Below, piece by piece: positions 23,107 through 35,906 of a stretch of 64,000 bases of DNA. The position numbers and the translations under genes were made by a program. Numbering within the stretch: position 1 is the stretch's first letter; each line of letters opens with the position of its first letter. The notes beneath the pieces were generated by a model. That model saw only the letters and a program-made list of their open reading frames with translations. It was not told the origin of the DNA and did no database searches. The DNA is from Ciona intestinalis (lineage: Eukaryota; Chordata; Ascidiacea; Phlebobranchia; Cionidae): NCBI RefSeq assembly GCF_000224145.3, contig NW_004190384.2:268349-332348 (forward strand), in the 5' to 3' direction.

Positions 23107-24901
23107 ATGGGGAATTTAAGACAAAATCGGAGACTTAATAAAACAAACCTAGCAAATCGACTTTCATTTATAGGAACACAATAAGATTTATAAAGCGACT
23201 CATAATTTTTACCATGGTCTTTATATTATAGTTACAACAAACTAAACCCAGTTCCATACAACACAGTGTGCATGTGATTGTTCGACCAATAGAAATACTT
23301 TTCCATCAATACCACACGCAGCTGTTATAACGGCAGATGTTGCTTAGTATAATCCTACTTAACTGCATGCCATTGTTAGCTGCGTATTATACGACCTTGG
23401 GCGACAATTGTTACTGATTGATCCGCCGAAAGTAGGTCGTAACGATCCAGCTGTTTCATACCGGGACCCGGTTTCATGTTTCCCAAATTAAAAATTGATT
23501 TTTAGATCAATGTAATTAACGAATACCATATGTTGAATGTACAACATGCACCTTTATAACAAGCATGTATAAACCTGACGCACTTCTTTGTCTTTGTATA
23601 AACTGCCTTATGCGCTATCAACGCACTTAACATTAGTAGTCTTTTGTACAGTTCATATACTCGACCATTATAACCTTTGTTTGGCTTGCAGTTATGCAAA
23701 ACAATTTTGTATAAATAAACTTTGTGAGTTGATGAAACTTTACAATAATTTCATGTCTATACTAGATGTATTGTGATGAAATTAGTTGTCATGAGTTGTT
23801 TTCTTTTGTGAACAAATGCATATTTAAATATATGTATATTTTATATTTCGGTTGCAGTCAAACATAAGAAAGCTAAAACAGAAAAGATGGGAGGTAAAAT
23901 TACAAAGATACTAATATATATGTCGTATGTAGCGATACCACCTTTCCCTACTGTGTTTTTTAACAATTACCAACGCTATTTAAAAGTAAAAGTTCTTGTT
24001 TCCAAATAGCAAGAAAAAAGGAAAACAAAACCATATTACCCTGATCTAGTATATAGTAGGGTGGGGAAAGATGGGGCACCCTTAGCACAAAATACTCAAA
24101 TATCCTGATCGTGTTTTAAATTAAATTAACAACGGTTTATGGAAGTCGTGAGGATACGGTTTATAATTGCTTGAATGTTCTTTGCTTACTGCAAAATAGG
24201 AAAATAGAGTGAAAAGTTGTCCTATGCCAGGGTTGTGTGACATTTTTTTGTACAAAAAGTTATAATAGTACCACTATTAAACGGTAAAAGTGTCACAAAA
24301 CAACTTTTTCTAAAAAGAAATGTTTGATGGGTTACACGATGAACGCGCAGTGATAAATAATGTATATATGCATTTGTTCTTTTCGTAAAAACTGGAAATG
24401 TAAGTTTGCCTATCCATAATTTAGACATTTGCCTTTTTCTTTTCCAACCGCTGGTTTGTGATGCTGATTGGACAAAATACAATTTTCCCGTCACGTGGTC
24501 TGATTAATCACGTGATGGCCTACTTTGAGGCGTGGACGTTGGATGTAAGCTGCAGAAGAAGTTAAGTCTATTATAAAGTCGACTTTAATAGGTTGATTCA
24601 ACAGTTGGTTTATGTTATGCCGACTTACTGTTTGTGTGGTTTATGTCTTGCGAATCCACGTTTGTTTTAAGGAATAACGGTAATCATTTAGCTGGTGTTC
24701 AAAATGTTGCTTATGGGCCCCAATGATACCTCGTGTATGCCGAAAATTACCTTTAAAAGTAGTCCTGTGTTAGATTGTATAAATATGCGTTTCATTGATA
24801 ATGTTACAAGTGTCAGCAAATTATAACAATAATATTATTTTATAGGAGTATAGTGTAACTAATATAACCTTTCATTGGAAAGTTAGTTCGATTGCAAGAA
24901 T
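23107..24901. other. Intergenic region between DUOXA and ATP1B
   Basis: Has AATAAA-like sites for DUOXA just after 23107 (TTAATAAAAC at about 23136) and one GGGAAAGATGG element (24052-24228). The region from about 24600 should hold the promoter of ATP1B first exon 1a. No further gene is visible. Confidence 0.5.
24052..24228. repeat. GGGAAGATGG-subtype inverted-repeat element, right end decayed
   Basis: Left TAGTAGGGTGGGGAAAGATGG and the inner motif CGTGAGGATACGG. The right inverted end is no longer recognisable. Confidence 0.6.
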
Positions 24902-27900
24902 ATGTCGAATAAAGATTCTGACAGCGATGCAGGAGAAGGAAGATGCCAGAGTTGCATGTCATCAACGAAGGACAAGTTCAACGGATTCCTCAGTTTCTTG
25001 TGGAATCCTCAGGAAAAGACAGTGCTTGGTCGTGGAGGGAAAAGCTGGGGTAAAATAATTGTTTATAGAAATAACTAAAATTGCAATTTTTATTCCTCGC
25101 TAGTTTTATACAGAATTGTTGTATGTAAAATTTATTTCTACCCCAATTAATGTCCACTCTTTATTGGCGTAATTTCCTTCTCTTCGCTGTTAAATTAATC
25201 TTATCTTCGTTACTGCATTTAAAGAGATAAATCAAATAAATATTAAATAAATATATATATATGTTATGAACATAGGTTATATCAGCTGGTTTCATACAGT
25301 ATATGGAGGTAAAATGTTTAAATAAATCGTGAAATTCACAGAAAAATTTACCGGTAAAATAATTGTTTCTCTTTCATTAAATATTACGCAAAAGGAAAAC
25401 AATATTTTTACATAACATTGAGCGTAAAAGGTTTACTCATTTGAGTCATTTCAAACCAAATTGAAATTCAATTTTTTATCAGTTTGCTTCGGAATTTGTA
25501 CTAACAATCACTTAAACACCTCGAAATGCTCTTTTAAGCTTAACAAACCACACCAGGTTAAAAGTGTTTAGTACATGAAAGCTATTATTGCTTATTCTAT
25601 AGGACGAAAGTTTTTTAAATCTATAGCTAATGTTAATGCTTTATTGTTATCTTTTAAACTGGATCACAAAAAAACATGTATTCATGCACAAGAATAAAAT
25701 ATGGTATTTGGTTAAGTATTGCTGATACAACTGGTAGTCCTGCATGGTGCGAAGCAGGTATATTTAAAATGACATTTATGGTAATACTAGGGGTGTCTTA
25801 CTTAAGTTGTGTATTTTTGTCGCTAAAATTGATTGTATTACATTTTGCTTATTAAAGTGAGCTGTTTGAACACATTGGGCTAGTGAGAACTATAATATGG
25901 AGCTATCATCTAACCAATAACATTTAAAATCTTTCTAGAGTTCTAATTTACCCCAATGAGTTTAATGTCATTGTTTAGCTCAACATTATAGTTCCAACGT
26001 ATTAACTTGTAGTTTACAAGACTACAGTCTACTGGTTTTAATAAACCATAAAAATACCCAGGACGATTTTTGACTATTTTGTGAAAACAGTTCTTGCCCA
26101 AATAAAGCATTGTTTCTATTTTTTTTATGTTTATAGGCTTTAATCGCAGACAGTTTTTAAAATTTGCTACATTCCTATTTTGTTGCGGAATGAATGAATG
26201 TAACCTTATCCTCGCGTGGCCGGAAAACGACAGTTGTTATCACACGGGTTTAACACCTCGTGCCAGCTTACGAGTTACCATGTATGTTACTTTGTAGGTG
26301 ATTATTTTTTGGGGATTTTTTTTATTTTATTATGTATGGCTGATAACCCATTTAGTGGCCACTGGGTTGGAGCAATTGTCGTTAAGTCTTAACTAAGTGT
26401 CTTGCCCAAGGACACATACGCCCACAATGGTAGCAGCGACGAGCCTTGAACCCATTACCTAATGGTTACAGGCAGGCGCGCTAACCACTACGCCACGGCG
26501 CAGGACGGCGTAACATTTCAATAGCTTGTTGAAGATTTATGATAAGCCAACTAAGTGCGAGCAGTAATTATTTTTTATGTGTGGCTGATAATTTGGACAA
26601 CCCATTAGTGACCACTGGGTTGGAGCAATTGTGGTTAAGTGTCTTGCTCAAGGACACATACGCCCACAATGGTAGCAGCAAGCCTTGGATCGTATTGGTT
26701 TTAATTAAGACATAAAGGTTTGAGATAATTCACATTAGATTTGGATTTAGAATACCCAGACCTAAATTACTCAAATAATTTTTAACGAAAAATTATTAGA
26801 CAACGCAATAAAATCCGCCTATGTCGTATTTCGTTTGCAGTGGCGCATAAAGTATTTGCGTGATGTAAATTTCGTTCCGGTTTAGTGGTGCATGTTGCGT
26901 TAACGCGCTGCCGCCGATGCGTATCTGTGAAATAAGTTCCACCGCCACAAAACTGCGACGCCCAATATGACCGCGCATGCGCAGTAGAGACGATTCGAGG
27001 AAGAGAAAGCGACTTTTGTCTACATTATACAAGTCATAATATACGAACGTATAAAATATAAACAGTCCATTTACATTTACAGTATTTGTTACTATATGCA
27101 TAATCGGCGATTATAAATACACAAGACGCGTTTACGTTTAATCTTTAAATATGCTTAACTTGCAACAAAACATTCACCCATAGGTGACGCATTATACTTA
27201 ACATTTTAAAAACTTTTGTTCGGCTTTCTGTTACATTCAAATAAATATAAAATTACAAACTCACCGATTATAGCACGAAGCAAACCCCATCTCAGTGACT
27301 TGGTGTCACTATAGCACGAAGCAAACCCCATCTCAGTGACTTGGCCGCACTTTGTTCAACGGCTTCCGTTTTATTCCATTGATTAAAATGATTTATCACC
27401 AATATATTACTTGGCAACTTTCTCATTTAATTTGTTCCTCTTTACACATTGGATTCGGCGAATTTGAAAACCGCCTTCTTGTACAATAGAAGTATCGGAT
27501 GACCTTTTTACACGCTTGGATGAAGCTACTCTGTACACTCCATCGCTCAAGGGCATCGCAATGTCGTCACCTAATTTACTGTTTTTACCAGATTGCAACA
27601 GAACAACCGTTGTCTTTTATCGCTTCATTTGGTAATCGCACGCATTATTAATCGTTTTGATTAATTCTTTGGTTGTGGGGATTTAGTTTTTATCACAATT
27701 GCCGCGCAACGATTGTTCCATTAGAACACTAGTCGTCCTGCGCAAGTGATCAGATGAGTGATTCTTGTGTTACCGGTAACAGGATAGGGCGTTTTCAGTC
27801 TGGCTTGCCACGTTGTAAAGAAAGTTGCTTTGCGCTCACTTAGTTTGCGATTAGTTTCGACTAGGTTCACTTTACAATACCTTGAGAATTGTTGTTCATT

Positions 27901-30481
27901 TTGTAACTTACTGAAAAAGGATTCCAAAATAGGTCTTGATTTTAAATTATTAGATATTAAATATCTGGTCAGTAAAATTAAGCAATGGGTAAAAAGAAGG
28001 AAGAAGAAAGTCTGATTGAATCGGCGCAGAAAAATCTGCGCGGTTTCATGCGGTTCCTTTATAACAAGGAAGAAAAATCAATTTTGGGCAGAAATTCTGC
28101 CAGTTGGGGTTAGAACTTGTTTTGTTTCTGTGTTGTATTATCTGATTCTTTGAAGTCCTAACTATTTCTCATGTTACATTAAACTCGATTTCGTTCAGTA
28201 AACTGAAAAGCGGCCGCGCCTTTAATTGACGCTAAGGTAGTTTTTATCCACGGCGGTTTTTAAAGACTCTCATTTTGCATCTAATTCCCTTCTATTTTTT
28301 GTTTTGATTACCTTAATTTTTCCAATATTGGGAATTACAAATATGAATTCATTACGTCATTACGTCATCAGCAAGTTAAAACCTCATTTTCGATCCCCAG
28401 GTCGTATCCTGATTTTCTACATGTTCTACTACGCCTTCCTTGCTGCTCTATTCGCCATCTCAATGACCATCGTACTTGGAACACTCGATCCAGATGTACC
28501 AAGATTCCAAACCCGACTTCAAGCACCAGGTATTCACACAGTTACTTACGTGGTATAAGTTTGGATGAATGTGTACTATAGTATAAACACTAATAGACTG
28601 TAAATCCTGAATGGCACCGTTGTGGCTTTAATAGCTGTTGCCTATACAAAATACTTCTTGTTGCAGTTTCAATAAATCAAGAATCTGTATTTTTCTTATT
28701 CATCACGAAAACAAACCATTTCTAATCCTTTTGTTTTAACCAGGTATTTCCGTTCAACCGAAATTAAACACAAAAACCGAACGAACATCTGAAATTATTT
28801 TCAAGCAATCCGATGCCGGGTCCTACCAGAAATACGTGGACACTTTGACCGATTTTTTGGCACGTAAGTAACATTTAATTCCTAAAACATGACGTTTAGA
28901 AAGCAATAAAATTGTTTACTTTTAATTTTTTGACCAGTTAATATTTGTGTGTGTTATTTCATGACAAATTAAAACATAATTTATAATCGTATTGCTTATA
29001 GTGGTTTAAGTTTAAAACTTCCAGTTTCCAACCCTGTATTCATCGCAGCTTACAGCAAAGCGAAACAAGTCGATCTTACCGACTGCCCTCTCAACGGCTC
29101 GGTGAAAATGAACCAAGCCTATTCCAAGGACTCCCCGCCTCCTGTCTGTAAGTTTGACATCGACAACCTTGGTCCTTGCAAACAACCTCCATACGGCTAC
29201 GATAAAGGACAACCCTGTATCCTGGTGAAAGTGAACAGAGTAAGAACAACTTATTCAATGGATCAAGATCAAGTTAACTCGTTTGTCTTCACGTGGCTGG
29301 CTACGACAGTTGTTATAAAAACGAGTGTTCTGTTCCATGCACCTCGTAATGTGCTATCGTTTAACTTTTTAAATAGAAATTAAAACTTATGGTTGCAGCG
29401 TTTCTTGTGTAACTTAAAACTTCGATTTTTAGATCATCAATTGGTTCCCTGTCGGTTACACTGACATCTCGAAGGCTGTTGGTAACGCTGATTCCAACGC
29501 ACCGCCATTGAAGGACGTCCTCATGGCAAGGAACCGACCTTACAACCCGAAACGATTGTACATCTCATGTTATGACGCGGTAGGTTGAGCTTCAAAACAA
29601 GATATTTTATATACTACTGTAGGGTAATATAATGTTAGTTAGAACATAAATCCTTTATTTTCTAATCGTATTTTTCACCATTAACAACGATTCGTGAGGA
29701 TACGGTCACACGTAATTATCCGTTGTTTACTACCAAATGGGATGACAAAAGAGATTGAAACCGTGTTCCATCTTACTAATAAAATTAACAAACATAAAAA
29801 TATCATACGCTTGCTAAACTGCTATTTATTGTGTCAAAAACTGAGTTTCATGTTATTTCAGACAAGTGGAAACCAAACCAATCTAAACACTGCAGCTGGT
29901 GTGAGTGCAAACACCGTCTACTACCCAGAAGACAACGGCATGCCATTCACATATTATCCATATTATGGTCTTAATCTGCAACCTGAATATCGTTCACCGT
30001 TGGTTGCTGTGCAGTTTATGAACGTCAAGGTAACTGCTTTGTTACAATATTAAAATACAAAGGTTCAATTGTTACGTAATACGCAAACAAATATCAAATC
30101 TAACGTACTTTGTATTACGAGGAATATTTTGCCCAAAATGACATCAACTTCTTATTATCTTTATTTAAATAAGAGAATACTCTTTTACGCGATTTATTTG
30201 ACTTGACGGCAAGGAATTTTGCAATTACATGCCCATGTAAAACTAAAACACGGACGTTTCTTGTTTCACAAACTTTTAACAGACATAAGTCTATGGTACG
30301 TTTTAAATCAAGCTGTTAAGAATCTGTCATAACCTTTCGTTCATATTTGTGTAAATCAATCATATATTTGCAGAGGAACGTTGAGGTTCGAGTCCGTTGT
30401 AAGGCGTATGCTTTGAACATTGTGGACAGCAAACGTATGAGTACAGGATATTTCACCTTTACACTGCAAGTCAATGAATAA
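24902..30481 (+). CDS. ATP1B: Na+/K+-transporting ATPase beta subunit, with two alternative first exons
   Basis: Common exons: 28401-28529, 28744-28863, 29025-29239, 29433-29579, 29862-30029 and 30374-30481 (stop). Two first exons, 1a (24902-25049) and 1b (27985-28108), both end in phase 1 with the residues SWG and both join exon 2. Products are 344 and 336 residues. The beta subunit is a type II glycoprotein that folds and delivers the pump alpha subunit to the plasma membrane. Visible marks: cytoplasmic LGRxxxSW motif, one hydrophobic helix (ILIFYMFYYAFLAALFAISM), NP-rich start of the ectodomain, paired cysteines (DCPLNG, CKFDIDNLGPC, GQPCILVKVNR, YISCYDA, VRVRCKA) and a C-terminal beta strand (GYFTFTLQVNE). 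1a carries CQSCMSS and acidic residues and 1b is Lys/Glu-rich, so the two forms differ only in the cytoplasmic tail. Which vertebrate paralogue is closest cannot be told by eye. Confidence 0.93.
26189..26502 (-). repeat. tRNA-derived SINE, reference full-length copy
   Basis: Read on the minus strand it starts with a tRNA-like head with an A-box-like TAGTGGTTAGCGCGCCTGCC and a B-box-like GGTTCAAGGCTCG. A body follows with TTGGGCAAGACACTTA, CTCCAACCCAGTGGCCAC, GTAACTCGTAAGCTGGCACG and the inverse of CACGGGTTTAACACCTCG. It ends in a tail of ATTCATTC type. About 25 copies or fragments of this family are spread over the window. Confidence 0.8.
26572..26700 (-). repeat. Partial second SINE next to the reference copy
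   Basis: Repeats the middle of the family from ATGTGTGGCTGATAATTTGG to CCACAATGGTAGCAGCAAGC, same orientation as its neighbour. Confidence 0.7.
27269..27344. repeat. Tandem duplication of 35 bases
   Basis: TATAGCACGAAGCAAACCCC and the following 15 bases occur at 27269-27303 and again at 27310-27344, identical and 41 bases apart. On the minus strand the unit runs into a GTGAGT donor-like site near 27262. Confidence 0.8.
29283..29345 (-). repeat. SINE tail fragment in ATP1B intron
   Basis: CTACGACAGTTGTTATAAAA, GAGTGTTCTGTTCCATGCAC and CTCGTAATG match part of the family. Confidence 0.5.
29618..29780. repeat. Degenerate GGTAAGATGG element in ATP1B intron
   Basis: ACTGTAGGGTAATATAATG on the left and CGTGTTCCATCTTACTAATA on the right, with CGTGAGGATACGG inside. 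Confidence 0.5.
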
Positions 30482-30555
30482 AATGAAAACACAAGGAATA
30501 TTTCGCTGATTAATTGGCGATCACACGTTTTCTTCATAAAACATAATTGTTGTTA

Positions 30556-30751
30556 TATAGTAGGGTGGGGGAAGATGGGAAACCTTTGTATTCTATTTTC
30601 TCGTCCCATATGAAAGTAACCGAAGAACAGTCAAAAAATTATAAAAACGTATCGACTCCCATAGACCGTTGTTGGTTGTTTAAAACGAGATCAGGATATT
30701 TGGAAATTCTGTGCCAAAGGTGTCCCATCTTTCCCACCCTACTATATATTT
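30556..30751. repeat. GGGAAGATGG-subtype inverted-repeat element, well preserved
   Basis: Left TAGTAGGGTGGGGGAAGATGG and right CCCATCTTTCCCACCCTAC, just 3' of the ATP1B stop codon. Confidence 0.8.
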
Positions 30752-31279
30752 GGTAACTTTTAAAAACATGAGTAATTTTAAGTGACTGTCGAAGCTGTTT
30801 GCCATTGTAGGAAATTACACTTTACTGCAATTGTAATAAATTCACTTACAACGAACCGTTGGATATTTGTTAATAGTTAGCAAGTTACTTGGTATGTTGT
30901 CAATTATTAATTCCAACTCGTAACGTTGAACATACACCGGGTAACTATGGTTACAATCTGGATTATTAGTTCACATGATGTTTTAATGATGTCTTTAAAT
31001 CGGTGTATCGCTTGAAAGATTAGATTAATTAAAACGACAGATATATTTGCAACAAAGCGACCTAAATCTTGAGCTTCTCTCGTAATAAAAACTTGTTTTA
31101 GTTATTTTCACCACGAACATACGTAGACGTTTGTAAGAATTCACACAGGATAAATAAGTTTCCTTGATGAGAAAGGTTCTAGTTTGGCTTCAATCCACAA
31201 ATTATTCATTTCGTGCGCACCCAAAGGACGCATTAGACAAGCGCGCTATTTTTGTAACCTAACTCAGATTATAAATTAG

Positions 31280-31455
31280 AACAGTAGGGTAAGATGGCAT
31301 ACTGTTAGGTCATAACATCCATATTTCTTGATCGCGTTTTAAACAATTAACAACGCTGAGGCGATTAAATATTTTTTGAAATGTCTCTGTTTACTACTAA
31401 ATGGGACGAGAAAAGAGAATGCAAACATGGACCATGTTACCCCACCCTACACTTT
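31280..31455. repeat. GGTAAGATGG inverted-repeat element
   Basis: Left AACAGTAGGGTAAGATGGC, right ACCATGTTACCCCACCCTAC, with AACAACGCTGAGG-like interior. Confidence 0.65.
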
Positions 31456-32286
31456 TTACCCCACACGACTGTATTTCTTTGAACACGAAAATGATCCAAT
31501 TGATTGACAAGCGAAGAGATTTGTCGGTTAAATAGATTAAATACCACTTGGCCCATATTCTGATTCCACTCGCGAATGTTAAAATTAGGCTAAAACATTA
31601 CCAGTGTAAGCTACCAAGTAAAAGAACGTTGTCAAATGTTCAAAACACTACTAGGAAATATGGTATTTAGTTGTTAACCCATCTTATCCCACAGTACTAT
31701 ATTAATCTGATAACATTTTACAGTGTATTTATAACTAATGTACAAAAGGTATAAATGAAGTTTAATATACAGAAGTTTCCGCATGACCCCAATACGTTCT
31801 AGTTAATGTTTAACGTTTCACCTTCGACTGATACTGAACAAATATAATCCCAATGTGTTGCGCAACTTTCATACGAAGGGGGTATACATATGTATGTTTA
31901 CATATGACCTGTATACATAGGACCACAACAGCAACATTTATTTTATTAGGGAAAAGTTTTACACATTTAAATACCATAAGCAAAAGTAGAAACCAGCTAA
32001 ATATCGAAAGTGTTCAAGTCGGTTCAATTATTGCCGACACTGATTGAAACCAAAACGTTCTTGTTTAACTATGTCGACACAGTGGCTGTCTTATTTTATT
32101 ACGTGGAAAGCTCTTAAATGTACTTGAACAACCTACATTGTATGCCGCAAAGAAGCACCACGCTACCATGGTTTATATTAGCTTTTTATATTAAACCAAT
32201 GAAGCAATTAGATTGACCTGAGCGATCAAAGTTGGTGGCCTCACTAGATGTCGCTCAGGAGTTGTTCTGCTTCGATTTGTTAAGGT

Positions 32287-32384
32287 GTCGTGATATATTC
32301 GTTCCGATCGATATATTTGTACCGGGTGCTATTGCGCATGCGCCAAGTCGCTAATAAGACCATCCGGTCCAAATATATCACGAC
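32287..32384. repeat. Compact inverted repeat
   Basis: GATATATTTGTACCGGGTG (about 32308) pairs with the inverse of CATCCGGTCCAAATATATC (ending about 32379). The outer GTCGTGATATATT is matched by AAATATATCACGAC. The loop holds the palindrome GCGCATGCGC. Confidence 0.55.
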
Positions 32385-33412
32385 CCTTCGTTGAAAACGT
32401 TTCAGACAACGACGTTCACGCGTTAAAACGTTAGTTTTTGATTTAAAGTCAGCAGAACTGAGTTGATTATATATGTTATTTGTAGCCTACAATAATCAAG
32501 TACTACCAACAAACTTATTTTAGATTATTATAAACTAACACATTTCTCAAACAGGATGGCTTACATGCCACACTTTTCTCATTCATTGTACAATTAAAAT
32601 AAAAAATATGCTGTGTATATAAAAAAACGGAACATTTGCTTCAGTATAAAAATATATCAGTCCAAACAAATACATCACAGCAACGACATACGAGTCCCCT
32701 GACGCAGTACGTCGACGTTACCCTAAGTCTCGTAGGGTTTAATTCTAATTGTCCTTTTGGTATATTTAGCCTCGATTATAAGGAAGACACGACCAGTGGT
32801 ACCTCTGTGTTGAAAATGACTCGAAGGTATTTGAGTATATCTTTATTGTTGGTTCGTATTTGTCACAGCGCGGATCATTTATTGATTATTTTCGCCCTTT
32901 TGGATAATTTTTCATCAAGCAGTTGTACTGTGTGTATATTTCAGCCCCACAATAACAGACTAGGCGCATATTTACCACTACCATGTACCAGCTGGTACGG
33001 TGGCCAATAGGTGGGGTAAGATGGCACAACGATACTTATTGTGCCGTTTGGTTGCTTAAAGCTAAGATATTTTCGCTTGGCTTATATATAGTAAATAGAG
33101 TGGGGCAAGATGGGATACTTTGTAAGACAAGACTATTTTAATTTTCTAAATCCGGCCCCCAGCGTTTTGTAGAAAACACCGCACGCCAACCCTTTTATAT
33201 GAACCTGTGGATTTCTGCCTTTTCTATTTAACGCGTCTTAAATAAATGAAATTTTGCTACTAATTTTGGTAGAAAACTTAAAGAGACAGTGTGAAGTTAT
33301 AGACTTGTTGGGGCTTCTAAATTAGCGGTTCTTAACCTTTTTGTATGCTTTACCGTTTAACAAAAATGAATATCGGATTTTTCCTATCTTTATGTACTGT
33401 TCTAACTTTTAG

Positions 33413-33597
33413 TGCTGTGGGGTAAGATGGGATGCTGTTAACACCTAATTCCCATATTTCCTGATCGTGTTTTAACAGTTGACAACGCTCTTTTAGGGTT
33501 GACTGAGGATATGGTTGTATATTTCTGTAAATATTCTCTGTCTTTACCAAATGGTCAAAAACCTAATGAAAATATGTCTCATCTTATCCCAGATTAT
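33413..33597. repeat. GGTAAGATGG inverted-repeat element
   Basis: Left GTGCTGTGGGGTAAGATGGG, right CTCATCTTATCCCAGATTA. Confidence 0.65.
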
Positions 33598-34001
33598 ACT
33601 TACTAATTTTGACCAATAGGTGGTCTCTATTTATAAAAACAGTTTACGATTCCAATAGATTTCGGTCCCATTAGATGAATCGTAACGTCGAGTTGCAACA
33701 CGCTGTAAACCATTGTATAGCAGGGCGTTAAGTATGTGTCTGATCTATGCACACAAAACAATAAATGAGGTTGTGTTTTAGCAATAAGCATTATTTAAAA
33801 TTGATTGTGCAATGATTTTTCGACATAAAATATTAAAATTACTGTTGTGGAAAATGATTGCAAGGGCCAAGATGTTCCCAAAAATGTATGTTCAGTAGTA
33901 ATGTTTGGTACACTATTTACTAAAGCTACCTTGGTGACTTTATTCAATAAAAGAATAATGATATGGATTACATCGCTTAGATTGTTAAAATAACCGTGAA
34001 A

Positions 34002-34062
34002 ATGCCAGTTTCCCGTGAAAAACGTTTAGCACAGAGTTTAAAAGTTCGATCTCCTGAAAAAG
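34002..34062 (+). CDS. Possible alternative first exon of CMIP
   Basis: Opens with an ATG (MPVSREKRLAQSLKVRSPEK) and ends in phase 1 before GTTGGT, so it would join the second CMIP exon in frame. The donor is weak and no homology supports the short peptide. It could be chance. Confidence 0.25.
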
Positions 34063-35906
34063 GTTGGTTTACAAATTTCATTTGTTTTAAATATGTCAGT
34101 GATGAATCTTATTTATACACGTCATGTAATTACTTAACCGAGACCCTTACTTCAATACCCGCATACCTTAAACCTTAACTTAATTTACTACACTAGTACT
34201 ATAAAGTTTTATAAGCCCATTGTTTCTTTTTCATTACTTTCCATGAACCACAAAGGTTTTTTTGTTAGAACTTCAATCAACTCGACGACTTTTCACTCCT
34301 GCTGTTTTCATAACCCCTCATAAATAATACACATTTTTTTCCGGGTAATACTTGTAATATGTTTATTTTTTAAATTTGGGAAGGCGTAAAACTCTTGGTA
34401 AGCAAGCTGGCCTACTTCCACATGCCACATCTAACTCATCTCATTCTTTTAAATTTACTTGTCTTGGTTGTTTGTTTCTTTAGTTGACAAAATTATATTA
34501 CGAATTTTATCACAAACTGGCCCCAAAGTTTTGAGGGTATTAGCAGTGTGTATTGTTCATATAAGTGTAACGATAACATATTATATAAACAAAATTGATT
34601 ACAGAATTCTGCTTGTTCTAACTATTGTCTTTAGACCAAAAATACGCAGGCGCGCTGATTTTCTAAATATCTGGGGTGTGCAGAGTGCACCTTCGCGTTA
34701 AATATGTCATCGTATATTTGTATATGCGCGGTGTATGCATATTTTTTCGGTGGGAATTCGCAGCACAAACTCTGCTTACAGTTGCGTGTAAAATGAATGT
34801 AATTTTCCTCACATGGTAACAGGCAGTAATAGACAACCTAAATATGTTCAAGAAGTAGAACTGCTGTATATTTACGATGTTTTCATAGCCAAGCAGCATG
34901 TTTGTTACGTAATAGTGGGGATTCACATGTGAATTCATTGCATCATAATAGTGATTGTTCGACCTGGCAACTGATTACGACATAATAGCAATTTACATGT
35001 TGATTATTTGCTTCATAATAGTGATTGTTCCCTTGATTATTTAGCCTGCAGCTGCTTAAAAACAGGTTGGATATTTGTCTTTACGTATGTGATAAAGTTT
35101 TGCAATAAATACTTCGTACGCGCCTGAGCGCAAAGTATTACTCTTCTGCTTTAGTGATTAAAATGAGACGCGTTCTAAGAAAATGGTTAAGAAAATGGGT
35201 ATGCCGCATACCCAGGATTGGCATCCATGACCATCTATGCTGTATAGCATTTGTGATATTTGTATTGCATGAAGCAATGTGAGTGTTTACCTTGAAATTT
35301 TGTTGTAAGTTAACCCTAGTATGTTAACAGCAGTTTGCTGCCACTACACAAACTTACCAACACTGTATTGAGATTGTTTGTCAATATAAGATATGAAGAG
35401 TAATTAATACATATTCTCATTGTTCAGCACATAAACTGTTTAGTATTAATAATTCAATCAAAGTGTAACCGTGCTCCCTTTGCATTGTTTGAATTTATTT
35501 CTCAACCTTTGATTGCAAATCCTTTGTTTAATGGACATAAAAATATTATATTGTTGAGATTGAAATGGTTAATAGCCTACTATTAACAAATCTATTCTCG
35601 GTTCTCGGGTTAACGTCATCAATTTTCCATGATTCAGCATACGTAAACATGTAGCCGTATTGAGTTAACAGGTAAATGTATACACTAATACTAATGTAAT
35701 TGCCTACCAGTAGCAGGTTGCAGTTTATATTCAGTTCCTGTTTATCTGAGGCAGTTTGTGCTTTATATTTAGGTCCTGTATTCTATTACTTGGAACTGAT
35801 TATACTTTAGTTTAACCTCGTCTTTTTTCTTGGTATATTTATTTTCACTCTACCATTCTATACAACAGCTCTGTTGTTTGCTAACAGTTTGTTTCACAGT
35901 CAAAAT
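34063..35906. other. Spacer or 5' region of CMIP
   Basis: AT-rich. An ATG frame at 35163-35278 (MRRVLRKWLRKWVCRIPRIG) ends at GTGAGT but in phase 2, so it cannot join CMIP exon 2 directly. I see nothing else supported. Confidence 0.4.

Larger units (their letters stand above)
25050..27984. other. Long intron or second promoter region of ATP1B
   Basis: Holds SINEs (26189-26700), a tandem 35-base duplication (27269-27344) and minus-strand open frames at 27407-27598 and 27721-27927. These have polar sequence, no known domain, and only weak splice support. The stretch just upstream of 27985 should carry the promoter for exon 1b. Confidence 0.45.
30752..33995. other. Intergenic region between ATP1B and CMIP
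   Basis: Contains GGTAAGATGG elements (31280-31455, 33413-33597 and fragments near 31660-31700, 33010 and 33095) and a compact inverted repeat (32287-32384). The 124-codon frame at 32636-33010 lacks an ATG start and any known domain. Confidence 0.5.

Noticed and set aside
26462-26502. tRNA-like sequence with A-box and B-box resemblance
   Set aside because: It is the head of a SINE with a diverged cloverleaf, not a functional tRNA gene.
32636-33010. 124-codon plus-strand frame
   Set aside because: Does not start with ATG, overlaps repeat-rich spacer and has no recognisable domain.
35163-35278. ATG exon-like frame MRRVLRKWLRKWVCRIPR as a CMIP first exon
   Set aside because: It ends in phase 2 while CMIP exon 2 needs phase 1, so it cannot join directly.
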